A stretch of DNA of 64,000 nucleotides from Kitasatospora herbaricolor (GCF_030813695.1 NZ_JAUSVA010000002.1:2294001-2358000), one strand, 5' to 3'. Numbered from the stretch's first letter, positions 8,374-16,569 are shown. The notes: a model not told the origin generated them from the sequence alone. Program-made: numbers and translations.

Positions 8374-9135
8374 ATGAGCCGGCTGCTCGAAGGAAGGACC
8401 GCCGTCGTCACCGGCGGAGCGTCCGGGATCGGCCTCGCCGTCGCCGAGGAGTTCGTGGCGAACGGCGCCGACGTCGTCATCACCGATCTCGGGCGGGCCG
8501 AACTGGACGCAGCGGTCGCCGCGATCGGGCCGAAGTGCTCGGGCATCGTCGCGGACGTCTCGAAGCTCGCCGACATGGAGGCCGCCTACGCCGAGGTGAT
8601 CGCGCGGCACGGACGCCTGGACGCGGTGGTGGCCAACGCCGGCATCGGCGCCCACGCCCCGCTCCAGCGGATCACCGAGGAGGAGTTCGACCGGACCTTC
8701 GCCGTCAACGTGAAGGGCGTGCTGTTCACCGTGCAGCCGGCCCTGCCACTGCTCCCGCCCGGCGGCTCGATCGTGGTCATCGGCTCCACCGCCTCGATCC
8801 GTCCGCCGGCCGGGATGAGCCTGTACGGCGCGTCCAAGGCCGCCGTCCGCAACTGCGTCCGCGGCTGGATCCAGGACATCAAGGGCTCCGGCGTCCGGAT
8901 CAACGTGCTGAGCCCCGGGGCGGTGGACACCGACTCCCTGCGGAGCGCGCTCGGCATGGCGCAGGGCGCGGACGCCGTCCCGGCCGCCGTCCGGACGATG
9001 GGCGAGGGCAACCCGACCGGCCGGATCGCGGACCCCCGGGAGATGGGCACCGCCGCGGTGTTCCTGTGCAGCGACGCCGCCGGCTTCATCACCGGCGTCG
9101 AACTGTTCGTGGACGGCGGCATGGTCCAGGTCTGA
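8374..9135 (+). CDS. Short-chain dehydrogenase/reductase (classical SDR)
   Basis: 253-residue NAD(P)-dependent oxidoreductase. TGGASGIG (residues 13-20) is the cofactor motif, NAG lies at 88-90, and the catalytic Ser138, Tyr151 and Lys155 (YGASK) are all present. PGAVDT and the C-terminal FVDGGMVQV are typical. GAGGAG precedes ATG at 8374. The substrate is unknown; the divergent TetR gene probably responds to a substrate-like compound. Confidence 0.9.
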   Translation: MSRLLEGRTAVVTGGASGIGLAVAEEFVANGADVVITDLGRAELDAAVAAIGPKCSGIVADVSKLADMEAAYAEVIARHGRLDAVVANAGIGAHAPLQRITEEEFDRTFAVNVKGVLFTVQPALPLLPPGGSIVVIGSTASIRPPAGMSLYGASKAAVRNCVRGWIQDIKGSGVRINVLSPGAVDTDSLRSALGMAQGADAVPAAVRTMGEGNPTGRIADPREMGTAAVFLCSDAAGFITGVELFVDGGMVQV

Positions 9136-9154
9136 CCGGCTGGCGGGGCGATCG

Positions 9155-9180
9155 CCGTCCGGCGGCGGTCCGCCGGACGG
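9155..9180. terminator. Bidirectional hairpin terminator
   Basis: Perfect 11-bp stem (CCGTCCGGCGG and complement) with a CGGT loop, between the SDR stop and the stop of the convergent CxxCxGxG gene. Confidence 0.85.
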
Positions 9181-9183
9181 GGC

Positions 9184-9441
9184 CTACGTCGAGATCGTCT
9201 CGTCCCAGGTGCTGGGCGCGCGGTTGCCGGTGCCGTCGCAGGTGCGGCAGACCTCTTCGCGGTAGGCGTGCTTGGCGCCGCTGGCGTCGACGCGGTAGCG
9301 GACGTAGAGGCCGGTGCCGTCGCAGAGGAAGCAGTTGCCGCCACCGCCGCCGACCTCGGTGGTGCCGGTGCCCTGGCAGGTGCGGCAGCTGAGGCCGGCC
9401 GTCCGTCCGGTGCCGGCGCAGATCCGGCAGACCGTGGTCAC
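9184..9441 (-). CDS. DnaJ-type CxxCxGxG zinc-finger mini-protein
   Basis: 85-residue protein consisting almost only of four CxxCxGTG motifs (CRICAGTG, CRTCQGTG, CFLCDGTG, CRTCDGTG), the arrangement of the two-zinc central domain of DnaJ, but with no J domain and no client-binding domain. A Gly-rich linker joins motifs two and three. GTG at 9441 overlaps the stop of a 16-codon upstream ORF as GTGA. A free-standing zinc-binding chaperone module or RNA/protein-binding adaptor is possible; function is unknown. Confidence 0.7.
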   Translation of the reverse strand: MTTVCRICAGTGRTAGLSCRTCQGTGTTEVGGGGGNCFLCDGTGLYVRYRVDASGAKHAYREEVCRTCDGTGNRAPSTWDETIST

Positions 9442-9488
9442 TGCGGCACCCTGGCGGGGTGGGCGGCGTCCCGCGTGGTCGTGGCCAT
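9438..9488 (-). CDS. 16-residue leader ORF coupled to the CxxCxGxG gene
   Basis: ATG at 9488 is preceded by GGAGGG at good spacing, and the ORF reads MATTTRDAAHPARVPQ then TGA. That TGA overlaps the GTG start of the zinc-finger gene (GTGA). The strong ribosome site on the tiny ORF and none of its own for the main gene suggest translational coupling. The alternative, that the main protein starts elsewhere, cannot be excluded. Confidence 0.45.
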   Translation of the reverse strand: MATTTRDAAHPARVPQ

Positions 9489-9590
9489 GGTGATCCCTCC
9501 GTCGTCCGGCACCACCGGCCAGCGTAGTCCCGCGACGCCCGGCCCCGCACCGAAGTCGGCGGACCGGGCGCCCGGGCGGTCCCGGGTGCC

Positions 9591-9995
9591 TCAGCCGGGC
9601 AGGCCCTCGCGGAGCCGGCGGGAGACGGCGAACTCCTGGAGGTCGAGCGTCCCCGGCGGGTCGGCGAGGCCGGGGCCGCCGGCCCGGACCCAGTCGGTTA
9701 TCTCGTCCAGCATGTCGTCCGCCAGCACCCAGCCGAGCCAGACCGGACGGCCACCGGCCCGCCGGCCCTCGGCGGACGGGCTGACCACCACCACGTTGGA
9801 GTGCGCGCAGGCGTCCAGGCACTTGACCGCCCGGACCTGCCCGCTGCCGCCGACGCCCTCGCGCAGCCGCTCCAGCTGCGCCGCGTGGTCGACCCCCGGG
9901 TGCTTGGTCTCGGTGCCGCAGCAGCAGCCCCGGCAGACGGTGACGGTCACCGGGGACGGCGGCGCCGCCTTCTCCGCGCGGTTTCGACGACTCAT
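9591..9995 (-). CDS. (2Fe-2S) ferredoxin domain protein, thioredoxin-like
   Basis: 134-residue cytoplasmic protein. VTVCRGCCCG near residue 20-25 and CLDACAHSNVVVV near residue 65-75 provide the cysteine pattern of the thioredoxin-fold [2Fe-2S] ferredoxins (Shethna/NuoE-like). GGPVWLGWVL and the acidic helix LADDMLDEITDWVRAGG complete the small domain. GGGAG lies seven bases before ATG at 9995. It lies downstream of the metal ATPase on the same strand (gap 133 bp) and may be co-transcribed. An electron-transfer or metal-sensing role is inferred. Confidence 0.75.
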   Translation of the reverse strand: MSRRNRAEKAAPPSPVTVTVCRGCCCGTETKHPGVDHAAQLERLREGVGGSGQVRAVKCLDACAHSNVVVVSPSAEGRRAGGRPVWLGWVLADDMLDEITDWVRAGGPGLADPPGTLDLQEFAVSRRLREGLPG

Positions 9996-10128
9996 GGGGC
10001 TCCCTGCTCGCTGTGGTCCGGTCGGCCCCCGCGGGCCGGCCGGCGAAGGCCGGCCGCCGAGGGCCCGGTCACCGGAGGGTCGGTCACCCGCCGGTACGTC
10101 CCCGGCCGGTGACCGGCCGTCCGATCGG

Positions 10129-12201
10129 TCACCCGGCGGTGGCCCGCCGGGCGGTACCGTCCGCCCGGCTGCGGCCGCCATGCGCGGCTCGCCGCCACGC
10201 CCGTTCGCGCAGCAGCCGCAGGCCGTTCAGGCCGACGATCACGGTGGAGCCCTCGTGCCCGGCGACCCCGAGCGGCAACGGCAGGTCGCCGATCAGGTCC
10301 CAGGTCACCAGCACGGTGATGAACACCCCCGCGATCACAAGATTCTGCACCACCAGCCGCCGGGCCCGCCGCGAGAGGGCCACCACCGCGGGCACGGAGA
10401 CCAGTTCGTCCCGGACGATCACCGCGTCGGCGGTCTCCAGGGCGAGGTCGGAGCCGGCCCGGCCCATCGCCACGCCGGTGTGCGCGGCGGCGAGCGCGGG
10501 CGCGTCGTTGACGCCGTCCCCGACGAAGAGCACCCGGTGTCCGGCCGAGGCCAGCTCGTGGACGGCGGCGGCCTTCTCCTGCGGCAGCAGCCCACCCCGG
10601 GCGTCGGCGAGCCCGACCTCGGCGGCCAGTCGCGCGGTGGCCCTCGGGTTGTCGCCGCTGAGCAGCGCCGGCGGGCGGGCGGTGAGCGCGGCCAGGGCCG
10701 CCACGGCGGCCGCCGCCTGCCCGCGCGGACGGTCGGCGAGGCCGAGGACCCCGACCACGACGCCGCCGCGGCGGACCACCACGACCGTCCGGCCGGCCGC
10801 CTCCAGCTCGGCGACGGCCGCGGCCGCGGCCGGCTCCGCGAAGGTCTCGTCCGGGCCTGCGGTCGGCGCCTGCGCGACACGTCCGCCGGCCCCCGCCCGG
10901 GGCGGGGCACCGACCTCGGTCACCGCGCCGTCGACCACCGCCCGGACGCCGACGCCCGGCGTGGACGCGAAGCCGCTCGTGGGGGCGAGGGCCAGACCGC
11001 GGGCGCGGGCCGCCTCGACCAGCGCGCGGGCCAGCGGGTGCTCGCTCGGGTGCTCGACGGCGGCGGCCAGGGCGAGCAGGGCGTCCGGGGAGAGCACGGC
11101 CCGCGCGGGGCCGGCCGCGAGCGGGCGGATGTCGGTGAGCCGGGGGGTGCCCTCGGTGAGGGTGCCGGTCTTGTCGAGCGCGACGGCGTCCACCCGGCCC
11201 AGCCGCTCCATCACGACCGCCGACTTGACCAGGACGCCGTGCCGACCGGCGTTGGCCACGGCGCTCAGCAGCGGGGGCATGGTGGCCAGCACGACCGCGC
11301 ACGGCGAGGCGACGATCATGAAGGTCATCGCCCGGAGCAGCGCCGGGGTGAGGTCGGACCCGAGGGCGAGCGGGACGGCCAGCAGCGCCAGGGTGGCGAC
11401 CACCAGCCCGGCGGCGTAGCGCTGTTCGACCTTCTCGATGAAGAGCTGGGTGGGCGCCTTGGTGGCGGTGGCCTCCTCGACCATCGCCACGATCCGGGCG
11501 ATCACGCTGTCGGCGGCGGCCCGCTCGACCCGCACCCGCAGGGCTCCGGCTCCGTTGAGGGTGCCGGCGAAGACCTCGTCGCCGGGCCGTTTGGCGGCGG
11601 GCAGCGGTTCGCCGGTGACGGAGGACTGGTCGGCCTCGCTCAGCCCGTCGAGCACCCGCCCGTCCGCGCCGATCCGCTCGCCGGGCCGGACCAGCACCGT
11701 GTCGCCGACGGCGAGTTCGACGGTCGGGACGGTCTCCTCCCGGCCGTCGGCGGCAAGCCGGCAGGCGGTGGCGGGCGCGAGGTCGAGCAGGCCCCGGACG
11801 GAATCGGCGGTCCGGGCGGTGGCGATCGCCTCCAGGGCGCCGGAGGTCGCGAAGATCACGATCAGCAGCGCGCCGTCCAGCACCTGGCCGACGGCGGCGG
11901 CGCCGAGGGCGGCGACCACCATCAGCAGGTCGACGTCGAGGGTGCGCTCCCGCAGCAGTCGCAGGGCGTCCAGGGCCGGCTCCCAGCCGCCGCTCAGGTA
12001 GGCGAGGGCGTAGAGCGGGCCGTACGCCCAGGCCGGGCCGCCGGGCAGCTGGACGGCGAGGGCGGCGAGGAAGGCCAGCGTCGAGAGGGCCGCCCAGCGG
12101 GCCTCGGGCAGGGCGAGCGCCCTGGTGCGGCGCCCGGGCGGGGCGGCGGGGGCGGGCGCCGGGCCCAGATCCTGGGGGCGGGCGAGCAAGGTGTCGGGCA
12201 T
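10129..12201 (-). CDS. P1B-4-type heavy-metal-exporting ATPase
   Basis: 690-residue transmembrane pump without N-terminal metal-binding domains. The transmembrane metal site is SPC (residues 299-301) rather than CPC, and the last helix region carries HEGST; these two motifs together define the P1B-4 group (CtpD/CtpJ/CzcP), exporters of Co, Zn, Cd or Fe(II). TGEPLP (actuator), DKTGTLT with phosphorylated Asp343, the SEHPLA His-Pro nucleotide motif and GDGVNDAP are intact. ATG at 12201 follows AAGGAA. It is divergent from an ArsR-family repressor with a TGAA-N6-TTCA operator between them, so metal-induced derepression is likely. Confidence 0.9.
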   Translation of the reverse strand: MPDTLLARPQDLGPAPAPAAPPGRRTRALALPEARWAALSTLAFLAALAVQLPGGPAWAYGPLYALAYLSGGWEPALDALRLLRERTLDVDLLMVVAALGAAAVGQVLDGALLIVIFATSGALEAIATARTADSVRGLLDLAPATACRLAADGREETVPTVELAVGDTVLVRPGERIGADGRVLDGLSEADQSSVTGEPLPAAKRPGDEVFAGTLNGAGALRVRVERAAADSVIARIVAMVEEATATKAPTQLFIEKVEQRYAAGLVVATLALLAVPLALGSDLTPALLRAMTFMIVASPCAVVLATMPPLLSAVANAGRHGVLVKSAVVMERLGRVDAVALDKTGTLTEGTPRLTDIRPLAAGPARAVLSPDALLALAAAVEHPSEHPLARALVEAARARGLALAPTSGFASTPGVGVRAVVDGAVTEVGAPPRAGAGGRVAQAPTAGPDETFAEPAAAAAVAELEAAGRTVVVVRRGGVVVGVLGLADRPRGQAAAAVAALAALTARPPALLSGDNPRATARLAAEVGLADARGGLLPQEKAAAVHELASAGHRVLFVGDGVNDAPALAAAHTGVAMGRAGSDLALETADAVIVRDELVSVPAVVALSRRARRLVVQNLVIAGVFITVLVTWDLIGDLPLPLGVAGHEGSTVIVGLNGLRLLRERAWRRAAHGGRSRADGTARRATAG

Positions 12202-12264
12202 CACGGATTCCTTCGGGCACGGCGGAGCCGGGCTGGCCTTGGCGGGCTCACCATACAGGAACAC

Positions 12265-12280
12265 ATGAAGAGGTATTCAT
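12265..12280. promoter_or_regulatory. ArsR/SmtB-type operator ATGAA-N6-TTCAT
   Basis: Perfect 5-bp arms with a six-base spacer in an AT-rich patch, the classical ArsR/SmtB half-site arrangement (TGAA...TTCA). It lies 28 bp before the ArsR gene and 63 bp before the ATPase start, so one bound dimer could silence both. Confidence 0.8.
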
Positions 12281-12307
12281 TTATAGCCACAGCCGTAGGA
12301 TGCCCCC

Positions 12308-12676
12308 ATGGGACACGCAGCCACCGACAGCCCGGTGCCGCAGATGCGGCTGGACGCATCCAACGCGGCCAAGGTGGCCACCACCCTGCAGGCCCTCGCC
12401 ACCCCCTCCCGCCTGCTGATACTCGCCCAGCTCCGGGAAGGGCCGCGCGCCGCGACCGAACTCGCGGACGCCGTCGGCATGGAGCAGTCCGCCTGCTCGC
12501 ACCAGCTACGGCTGCTGCGCAACCTCGGCCTGGTGGTGGGCGAACGCCGGGGCCGCTCGGTGGTCTACTCGCTCTACGACGCGCACGTCGCGGCCCTGCT
12601 CGACCAGGCCGTCTACCACGTCGACCACCTCCGGCTGGGCCTCACCGACGAGCCGGACGGCCCCGACCGGGCCTGA
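12308..12676 (+). CDS. ArsR/SmtB-family metal-responsive repressor
   Basis: 122-residue winged-helix protein: LDASNAAKVATTLQALATPSRLLILAQLREG, AATELADAVGMEQSACSHQLRLLRNLGLVVGERRGRSVVYSLYDAHVAALLDQAVYHVDHLRLG. The C-terminal helix contains D-x-H and HVDHLR, the alpha5 region that forms metal sites in SmtB/NmtR-type sensors, and the family arsenic motif CVC is absent. This points to Zn, Co, Ni or Cd sensing and matches the divergent P1B-4 ATPase. Confidence 0.9.
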   Translation: MGHAATDSPVPQMRLDASNAAKVATTLQALATPSRLLILAQLREGPRAATELADAVGMEQSACSHQLRLLRNLGLVVGERRGRSVVYSLYDAHVAALLDQAVYHVDHLRLGLTDEPDGPDRA

Positions 12677-12685
12677 CCGCCCGGC

Positions 12686-12703
12686 CACCGGGATCCCCCG
12701 GTG
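12686..12703. terminator. Hairpin after ArsR gene
   Basis: CACCGGG, loop ATCC, CCCGGTG begins 10 bp after the stop and faces the convergent signal peptidase gene. Confidence 0.65.
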
Positions 12704-12814
12704 CTCCCGGGCCGGCCGCCTCCGTGAATCGTCCGGATCCCGTCGGCCGGCAGGCCACGCGCCGTGGGGCCGCCCGCCCGCACCCGTCGGGCCACCGGGA
12801 TCCATGACCGTACG

Positions 12815-13834
12815 TCAGCCCCGCTCCCCGGCCGCCGCCCTGCCGCGCCCGCGCCCGCGCCGACGCCGGCGAAGCAACGGAAGAGCGCCCGCCAGCCCCA
12901 GCAGGCCGGCCGCCAACGGCGCCGGCTCCTCCGCCACTCCGTGACCCGCACCGTGACCCCCGCCGAGACCCCCGCCGAGAACCGGTCCCGCCTCGGGGCC
13001 CCGGTCCGTGGTCCGCCCGGCGGCGAGCTGCCGCTGCCCGAAGGTGTCCGGCTCCGGCAGGGTGGCCCAGCGGCCGAGCGGCCAGGCCACCACGACGGCC
13101 CGGCCGATCACGTTGCCGACCGGCACGAAGCCGTCCCCCGCCCGGTCCAGCTCGTGGGCGCGGGAGTCCTGGGAGCCGTTGCGATGGTCGCCCATCACCC
13201 AGATCCGGCCCGCGGGCACGGTGACCGTCCCGACCGGGTCGTCGTCGCAGGGCGTCGCCCCCGGGTAGAGGTACGGCTCGTCCAGCGCCACGCCGTTGAC
13301 CCGGACAGGGGCCCCGGCCGTGCAGGTCACGGTGTCCCCGCCGACCGCGATGACCCGCTTGATCAGGTCCTGCTCACCCGGTGAGGGCATCAGGCCGACC
13401 AGGCTCATCGCCTGCTGGAGCGGCCCGCCACGAGCCGCCGGGCGGTCGGCCAGCCAGCCGCCCGGATCGCGGAAGACGACCACGTCACCCCGGGCCGGGG
13501 TGGCGCCGAACCAGGGCGTCAGCTTGTCCACCAGCACCCGGTCACCCTTCTGCAGGGTGTTCTGCATGGATCCGGACGGGATCGAGAAGGCCTGCACCCC
13601 GAAGGTCTTGACGCCGAGGGCCAGCACCACGGCGAGCAGGACCAGCAGCGGGATCTCCTGCCAGAGCGGCCTGCGGACCCGCCTGGCGGGGGCGGCCGGG
13701 CGGCCCGGCCCCTGCCGTCCCGGCCCCTGTTCCTGTTCCTGTTCCTGTTCCTGTTCCTGTTCCTGCGCGTGCGCCTGCGCCGACCCCGTACGCTCCCGCC
13801 GCGCGGCGATCCACCCGCGCAACCCGTCCCCCAT
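12815..13834 (-). CDS. lepB: Type I signal peptidase
   Basis: 339-residue membrane protease removing Sec and Tat signal peptides. A TM helix at about residues 58-76 is followed by the catalytic IPSGSM box (Ser89), then KRVIAVGGD with the general-base Lys159 and the GDHRNGSQDSR box, all intact S26 motifs. A second hydrophobic stretch near the C-terminus (LAAGLLGLAGALPLL) followed by an Arg-rich tail suggests two membrane anchors, as in several actinobacterial paralogues. Unusual is an N-terminal cytoplasmic Gln-Glu dipeptide run (residues 24-36) encoded by a hexanucleotide repeat. Confidence 0.92.
   Translation of the reverse strand: MGDGLRGWIAARRERTGSAQAHAQEQEQEQEQEQEQGPGRQGPGRPAAPARRVRRPLWQEIPLLVLLAVVLALGVKTFGVQAFSIPSGSMQNTLQKGDRVLVDKLTPWFGATPARGDVVVFRDPGGWLADRPAARGGPLQQAMSLVGLMPSPGEQDLIKRVIAVGGDTVTCTAGAPVRVNGVALDEPYLYPGATPCDDDPVGTVTVPAGRIWVMGDHRNGSQDSRAHELDRAGDGFVPVGNVIGRAVVVAWPLGRWATLPEPDTFGQRQLAAGRTTDRGPEAGPVLGGGLGGGHGAGHGVAEEPAPLAAGLLGLAGALPLLRRRRRGRGRGRAAAGERG
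13727..13765. repeat. (TTCCTG)n hexanucleotide repeat inside lepB
   Basis: Six and a half copies of a 6-bp unit encode alternating Gln and Glu on the minus strand. The unit length keeps frame, so copy-number change would alter only the length of the cytoplasmic tail. Confidence 0.9.
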
Positions 13835-13944
13835 GACCCACTCCTTCGCAGCGTGCGGCGAGCGCGCGCCGGGGGCGCGCGTAGGCGTCCCTACGCTGTA
13901 TCCAACGTGGCGAGGTTCCCGGCCACCGCCGGCCGGCGGGCGCT

Positions 13945-14019
13945 CACCCGACGACAGGTCACCCGACAGCGGATCACCCGACGACAGGTCAGCCGACGAA
14001 AGGTCAGCCGGCGGCCGGT
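13945..14019. repeat. Five 15-bp tandem repeats, CACCCGACGACAGGT type
   Basis: Copies begin at 13945, 13960, 13975, 13990 and 14005. The first and third are identical; the others differ at 2 to 5 positions. The last two copies overlap the final codons and stop of the SnoaL-like gene on the minus strand, so the array lies in and just after its 3' end. Confidence 0.85.
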
Positions 14020-14372
14020 ACCTCGGGACGGTCGATGATCCGCAGCCAGGTCCCGTCCGGCTGGCGGCGCGCGACCTGGACCCGGCCGCCGGTGCCGTCG
14101 GCGTCGCGGGTGGAGGTGAGGGCGAGGTCGCCGTAGCGGACCGTCGGCAGTGGCTGCTCCACCGGGAAGGGCAGCGGCGCGTGCTCCAGCATCCGCTCGC
14201 AGACGGCGCGGATCGCCTCCCGGCCGACCGTCGAGGCCCCGGCCGGGTAGGCGAGGACGGCGTCGGGGGCGTAGAGCTCGGCCAGCCCCTCGGCGTCGCG
14301 GGCGTTGGCCCGCTCCACGAACAGACGGGCCAGGTCCTCGGGGGTGGTGGCGCGGGTGCGGTACTCGGTCAT
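14004..14372 (-). CDS. SnoaL-like/NTF2-fold protein
   Basis: 122-residue cone-shaped alpha+beta barrel protein (SnoaL_2/DUF4440-like): TTPEDLARLFVERANARDAEGLAELYAPDAVLAYPAG, then GREAIRAVCERML and a C-terminal sheet with GTWLRIIDRPE. GGGAG precedes ATG at 14372. Such folds include isomerases, hydratases and non-enzymatic binders; no catalytic assignment is possible. It is divergent from a LysR gene, which probably controls it. The final codons lie inside a 15-bp tandem repeat. Confidence 0.8.
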   Translation of the reverse strand: MTEYRTRATTPEDLARLFVERANARDAEGLAELYAPDAVLAYPAGASTVGREAIRAVCERMLEHAPLPFPVEQPLPTVRYGDLALTSTRDADGTGGRVQVARRQPDGTWLRIIDRPEVPAAG

Positions 14373-14423
14373 GGTGTTCTCCCTTTCGCTCACCTCCAGC
14401 CTGGCTCCCGGACGATCAGAAGT

Positions 14424-14443
14424 CCAAGAGCTGGAAACTCTGG
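14424..14443. promoter_or_regulatory. LysR-type operator candidate
   Basis: An imperfect inverted repeat CCAAGAG-N7-CTCTGG sits in the 89-bp divergent interval, 19 bp before the LysR start. Spacing and location fit LTTR regulation; sequence support is modest. Confidence 0.4.
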
Positions 14444-14461
14444 CAGCTAGCATCATCTGTT

Positions 14462-15373
14462 ATGGAACTGCGGCAGCTCGAATACCTCGTGACGGTGGCC
14501 GAGGAACGGAACTTCACCCGGGCCGCCGAGAAGCTGCACGTCGCCCAGCCCGGGGTGAGCGCGCAGATCAGGCGCCTGGAGCGCGAACTCGGCCAGGAGC
14601 TGCTGGACCGCTCCGGCCGCTCGGTGCGCCCCACCGAGGTCGGCGCGGCCGTCCTCCCGTACGCCCGGGCGGCCCTCGCCGCGGTGCAGGGCGTCCGGCT
14701 CGCCGTCGACGAGCTGACCGGGCTGCTCCGGGGGCATGTCTCGGTCGGCACCGTGACCTCGCACGACGTCGATCTGCCCGGCCTGCTGGCGGACTTCCAC
14801 GACGAGCACCCGGCGGTGGAGATCACCCTGTCCGAGGCCAGCTCCGACCAGCTGCTCGAAGGCCTGCGGACCGGGCGGCTGGACGCGGCGATCGTCAGCA
14901 TCGGCAGCGGCGACCCGGAGGGCCTCGGCGTACTGGTGCTGGAGGACCAGCCGATCGTGGCGGCCGTCGGCCACGACCACGAACTCGCCGTCCACCGGGT
15001 CATCTCGATCGACACCCTGCGCGGGCGGCCGCTGATCAGCCTGCCGCGCGGCACCGGCCTGCGGGCCCGGCTGGACGAGGCCTGCTCGGCGGTCGGCTTC
15101 GCACCCCGGATCGCCTTCGAGGCGAGCGACCCGGGGCTGCTCGCCCAACTGGCCGCCCGCGGCCTGGGCGCGGCGATCCTGCCCGGCGCGTTCGCGGCCG
15201 CCCGCGCGGAGCAACTGCACGTGATCAGCATCGACCGGCCCGCCCTGCGCGGCCGCCTGGTCCTCGCCTGGCGCGCCGAGGGCCCGTCGGGCCCGGCCGG
15301 GCGCGCCCTGGTCCAGCGGGCGCGCCGCACGCTGGGCGGGCCGGAGGGCCGGGGCGGGCCGGAGGGCCGATAG
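14462..15373 (+). CDS. LysR-family transcriptional regulator
   Basis: 303-residue regulator. Residues 1-60 are the LysR winged helix (MELRQLEYLVTVAEERNFTRAAEKLHVAQPGVSAQIRRLERELGQELLDR). Residues 90-290 form a periplasmic-binding-like effector domain in two lobes (VSVGTVTSHDVDLPGLLADFHDEHP; LAQLAARGLGAAILPG). ATG at 14462 is nearly leader-adjacent to the divergent gene. The target is probably the SnoaL-like gene and itself. The tail carries a short GGPEGR direct duplication. Confidence 0.9.
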   Translation: MELRQLEYLVTVAEERNFTRAAEKLHVAQPGVSAQIRRLERELGQELLDRSGRSVRPTEVGAAVLPYARAALAAVQGVRLAVDELTGLLRGHVSVGTVTSHDVDLPGLLADFHDEHPAVEITLSEASSDQLLEGLRTGRLDAAIVSIGSGDPEGLGVLVLEDQPIVAAVGHDHELAVHRVISIDTLRGRPLISLPRGTGLRARLDEACSAVGFAPRIAFEASDPGLLAQLAARGLGAAILPGAFAAARAEQLHVISIDRPALRGRLVLAWRAEGPSGPAGRALVQRARRTLGGPEGRGGPEGR

Positions 15374-15387
15374 CCGCCGCCCCGCTC

Positions 15388-16569
15388 TCAGCCGCCCGCC
15401 GCGTACCGCCAGAAGTCGCGCATCAACGCGGGCGGGGTCGGGCCGGCCAGCTCCAGCTGGGTGAGCAGGATGGTGACCGCGCCGGTGGACGGGGTCAGGT
15501 GCGCCGCCGTTCCGGTGCCGCCGATCCACCCGTACCGCCCCGGCACGTTCCAGGGATCGATCGCCTCCACGTCGACCGAGCCGCCGAACCCCCAGCCCTG
15601 ACCCTCCAGGAACAGCTCCCCGCCCGCCCGCTGCCGCTCGGTCAGGTGATCGCTGGTCAGCTGTCGGACGGACTCCTCCGACAGCAGCCGCCGCCCGCCC
15701 GCCGCACCCGCCGCCGGACCGGACGCGTTCGCGGCCACGCCGTCGGCGAGCAGCATCCGGGCGAAGGCCAGCCAGTCGTCCGCGGTGGAGACCAGCCCGC
15801 CGGCGCCGGACGGGAAGGCCGGCCGGCTGCTCCACTGCCCGTCCGGGGCGTCGACCAGCACGGCGGCGCCGTCCGGGCCCGTCCGGTAGTAGCCGGTGAA
15901 CCGGCCGAGCTTGCCGGCCGGCACCTCGAACCCGGTGTCGGCCATGCCGAGCGGCTCGAACAGACGCTCGGCCAGGAACTCCGGCAGCGGCCGGCCGGAT
16001 GCCCTGGCGACCAGCACGCCCTGGATGTCGGAGGAGGTGTTGTACAGCCAGGCCTCGCCGGGCTGCTGCAGCAGCGGGATGCCGGCCAGCGCGGCCATCC
16101 ACTCGTCGGGCGGCGCGACCAGCTGCGGCTGCGGCGGGCCCTGCTTCAGCTCGCTGAACAGGAGCCCGACCGCGGGCAGCGAGAAGTCGGCCGGAAAGCC
16201 GTGCCCGGCGCGGGAGGTGAGCAGGTCGAACACGGTGATCGGGCGGACGGCCGGCACCACGTCGTCGACCGGCCCGGCCGGCGTCCGGACGACGGACGGC
16301 GAGGCCAGCTCCGGCAGCCAGCGGTCGACCGGGTCGGCCAGGGCGAGCCGGCCTTCGTCGACCAGCATCATCAGGGCCGCGGCGACGAGGGGTTTGGTGA
16401 GCGAGGCGATCCGGAAGATCGAGTCCCGGGCCATGGGGGTGGTGCCCTCGACGTCCGCCGACCCGACGGCCGCCACCTCCACCCGGTCGCGGACGGCCAG
16501 CAGGCCGACCGCCCCCGGCAGCGGTCCGCTCCCGAGGTGCCTGGCCAGGGTGTCGCGCAGTTCGGTCAT
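15388..16569 (-). CDS. Serine hydrolase, class C beta-lactamase/EstB-like
   Basis: 393-residue protein of the serine beta-lactamase-like superfamily. SLTK supplies the nucleophile Ser56 and Lys59, YNTS the Tyr-x-Asn element near residue 165, and GWIGGTGTAAHLTP the third active-site strand near residue 350. There is no signal peptide, so it acts in the cytoplasm, pointing to an esterase or peptidase rather than antibiotic resistance. Start ATG at 16569 was chosen because the domain begins at once with DTLARHLGSG. It is convergent with the LysR gene at only 14 bp. Confidence 0.85.
   Translation of the reverse strand: MTELRDTLARHLGSGPLPGAVGLLAVRDRVEVAAVGSADVEGTTPMARDSIFRIASLTKPLVAAALMMLVDEGRLALADPVDRWLPELASPSVVRTPAGPVDDVVPAVRPITVFDLLTSRAGHGFPADFSLPAVGLLFSELKQGPPQPQLVAPPDEWMAALAGIPLLQQPGEAWLYNTSSDIQGVLVARASGRPLPEFLAERLFEPLGMADTGFEVPAGKLGRFTGYYRTGPDGAAVLVDAPDGQWSSRPAFPSGAGGLVSTADDWLAFARMLLADGVAANASGPAAGAAGGRRLLSEESVRQLTSDHLTERQRAGGELFLEGQGWGFGGSVDVEAIDPWNVPGRYGWIGGTGTAAHLTPSTGAVTILLTQLELAGPTPPALMRDFWRYAAGG

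Noticed and set aside
9268..12807. Plus-strand open frame of more than 1100 codons
   Set aside because: It is antisense to the P-type ATPase, ferredoxin and zinc-module genes; composition is Arg/Gly/Pro-rich with no family motif.
13945..14019. CRISPR array
   Set aside because: The 15-bp units are contiguous with no spacers, and no cas genes are present.
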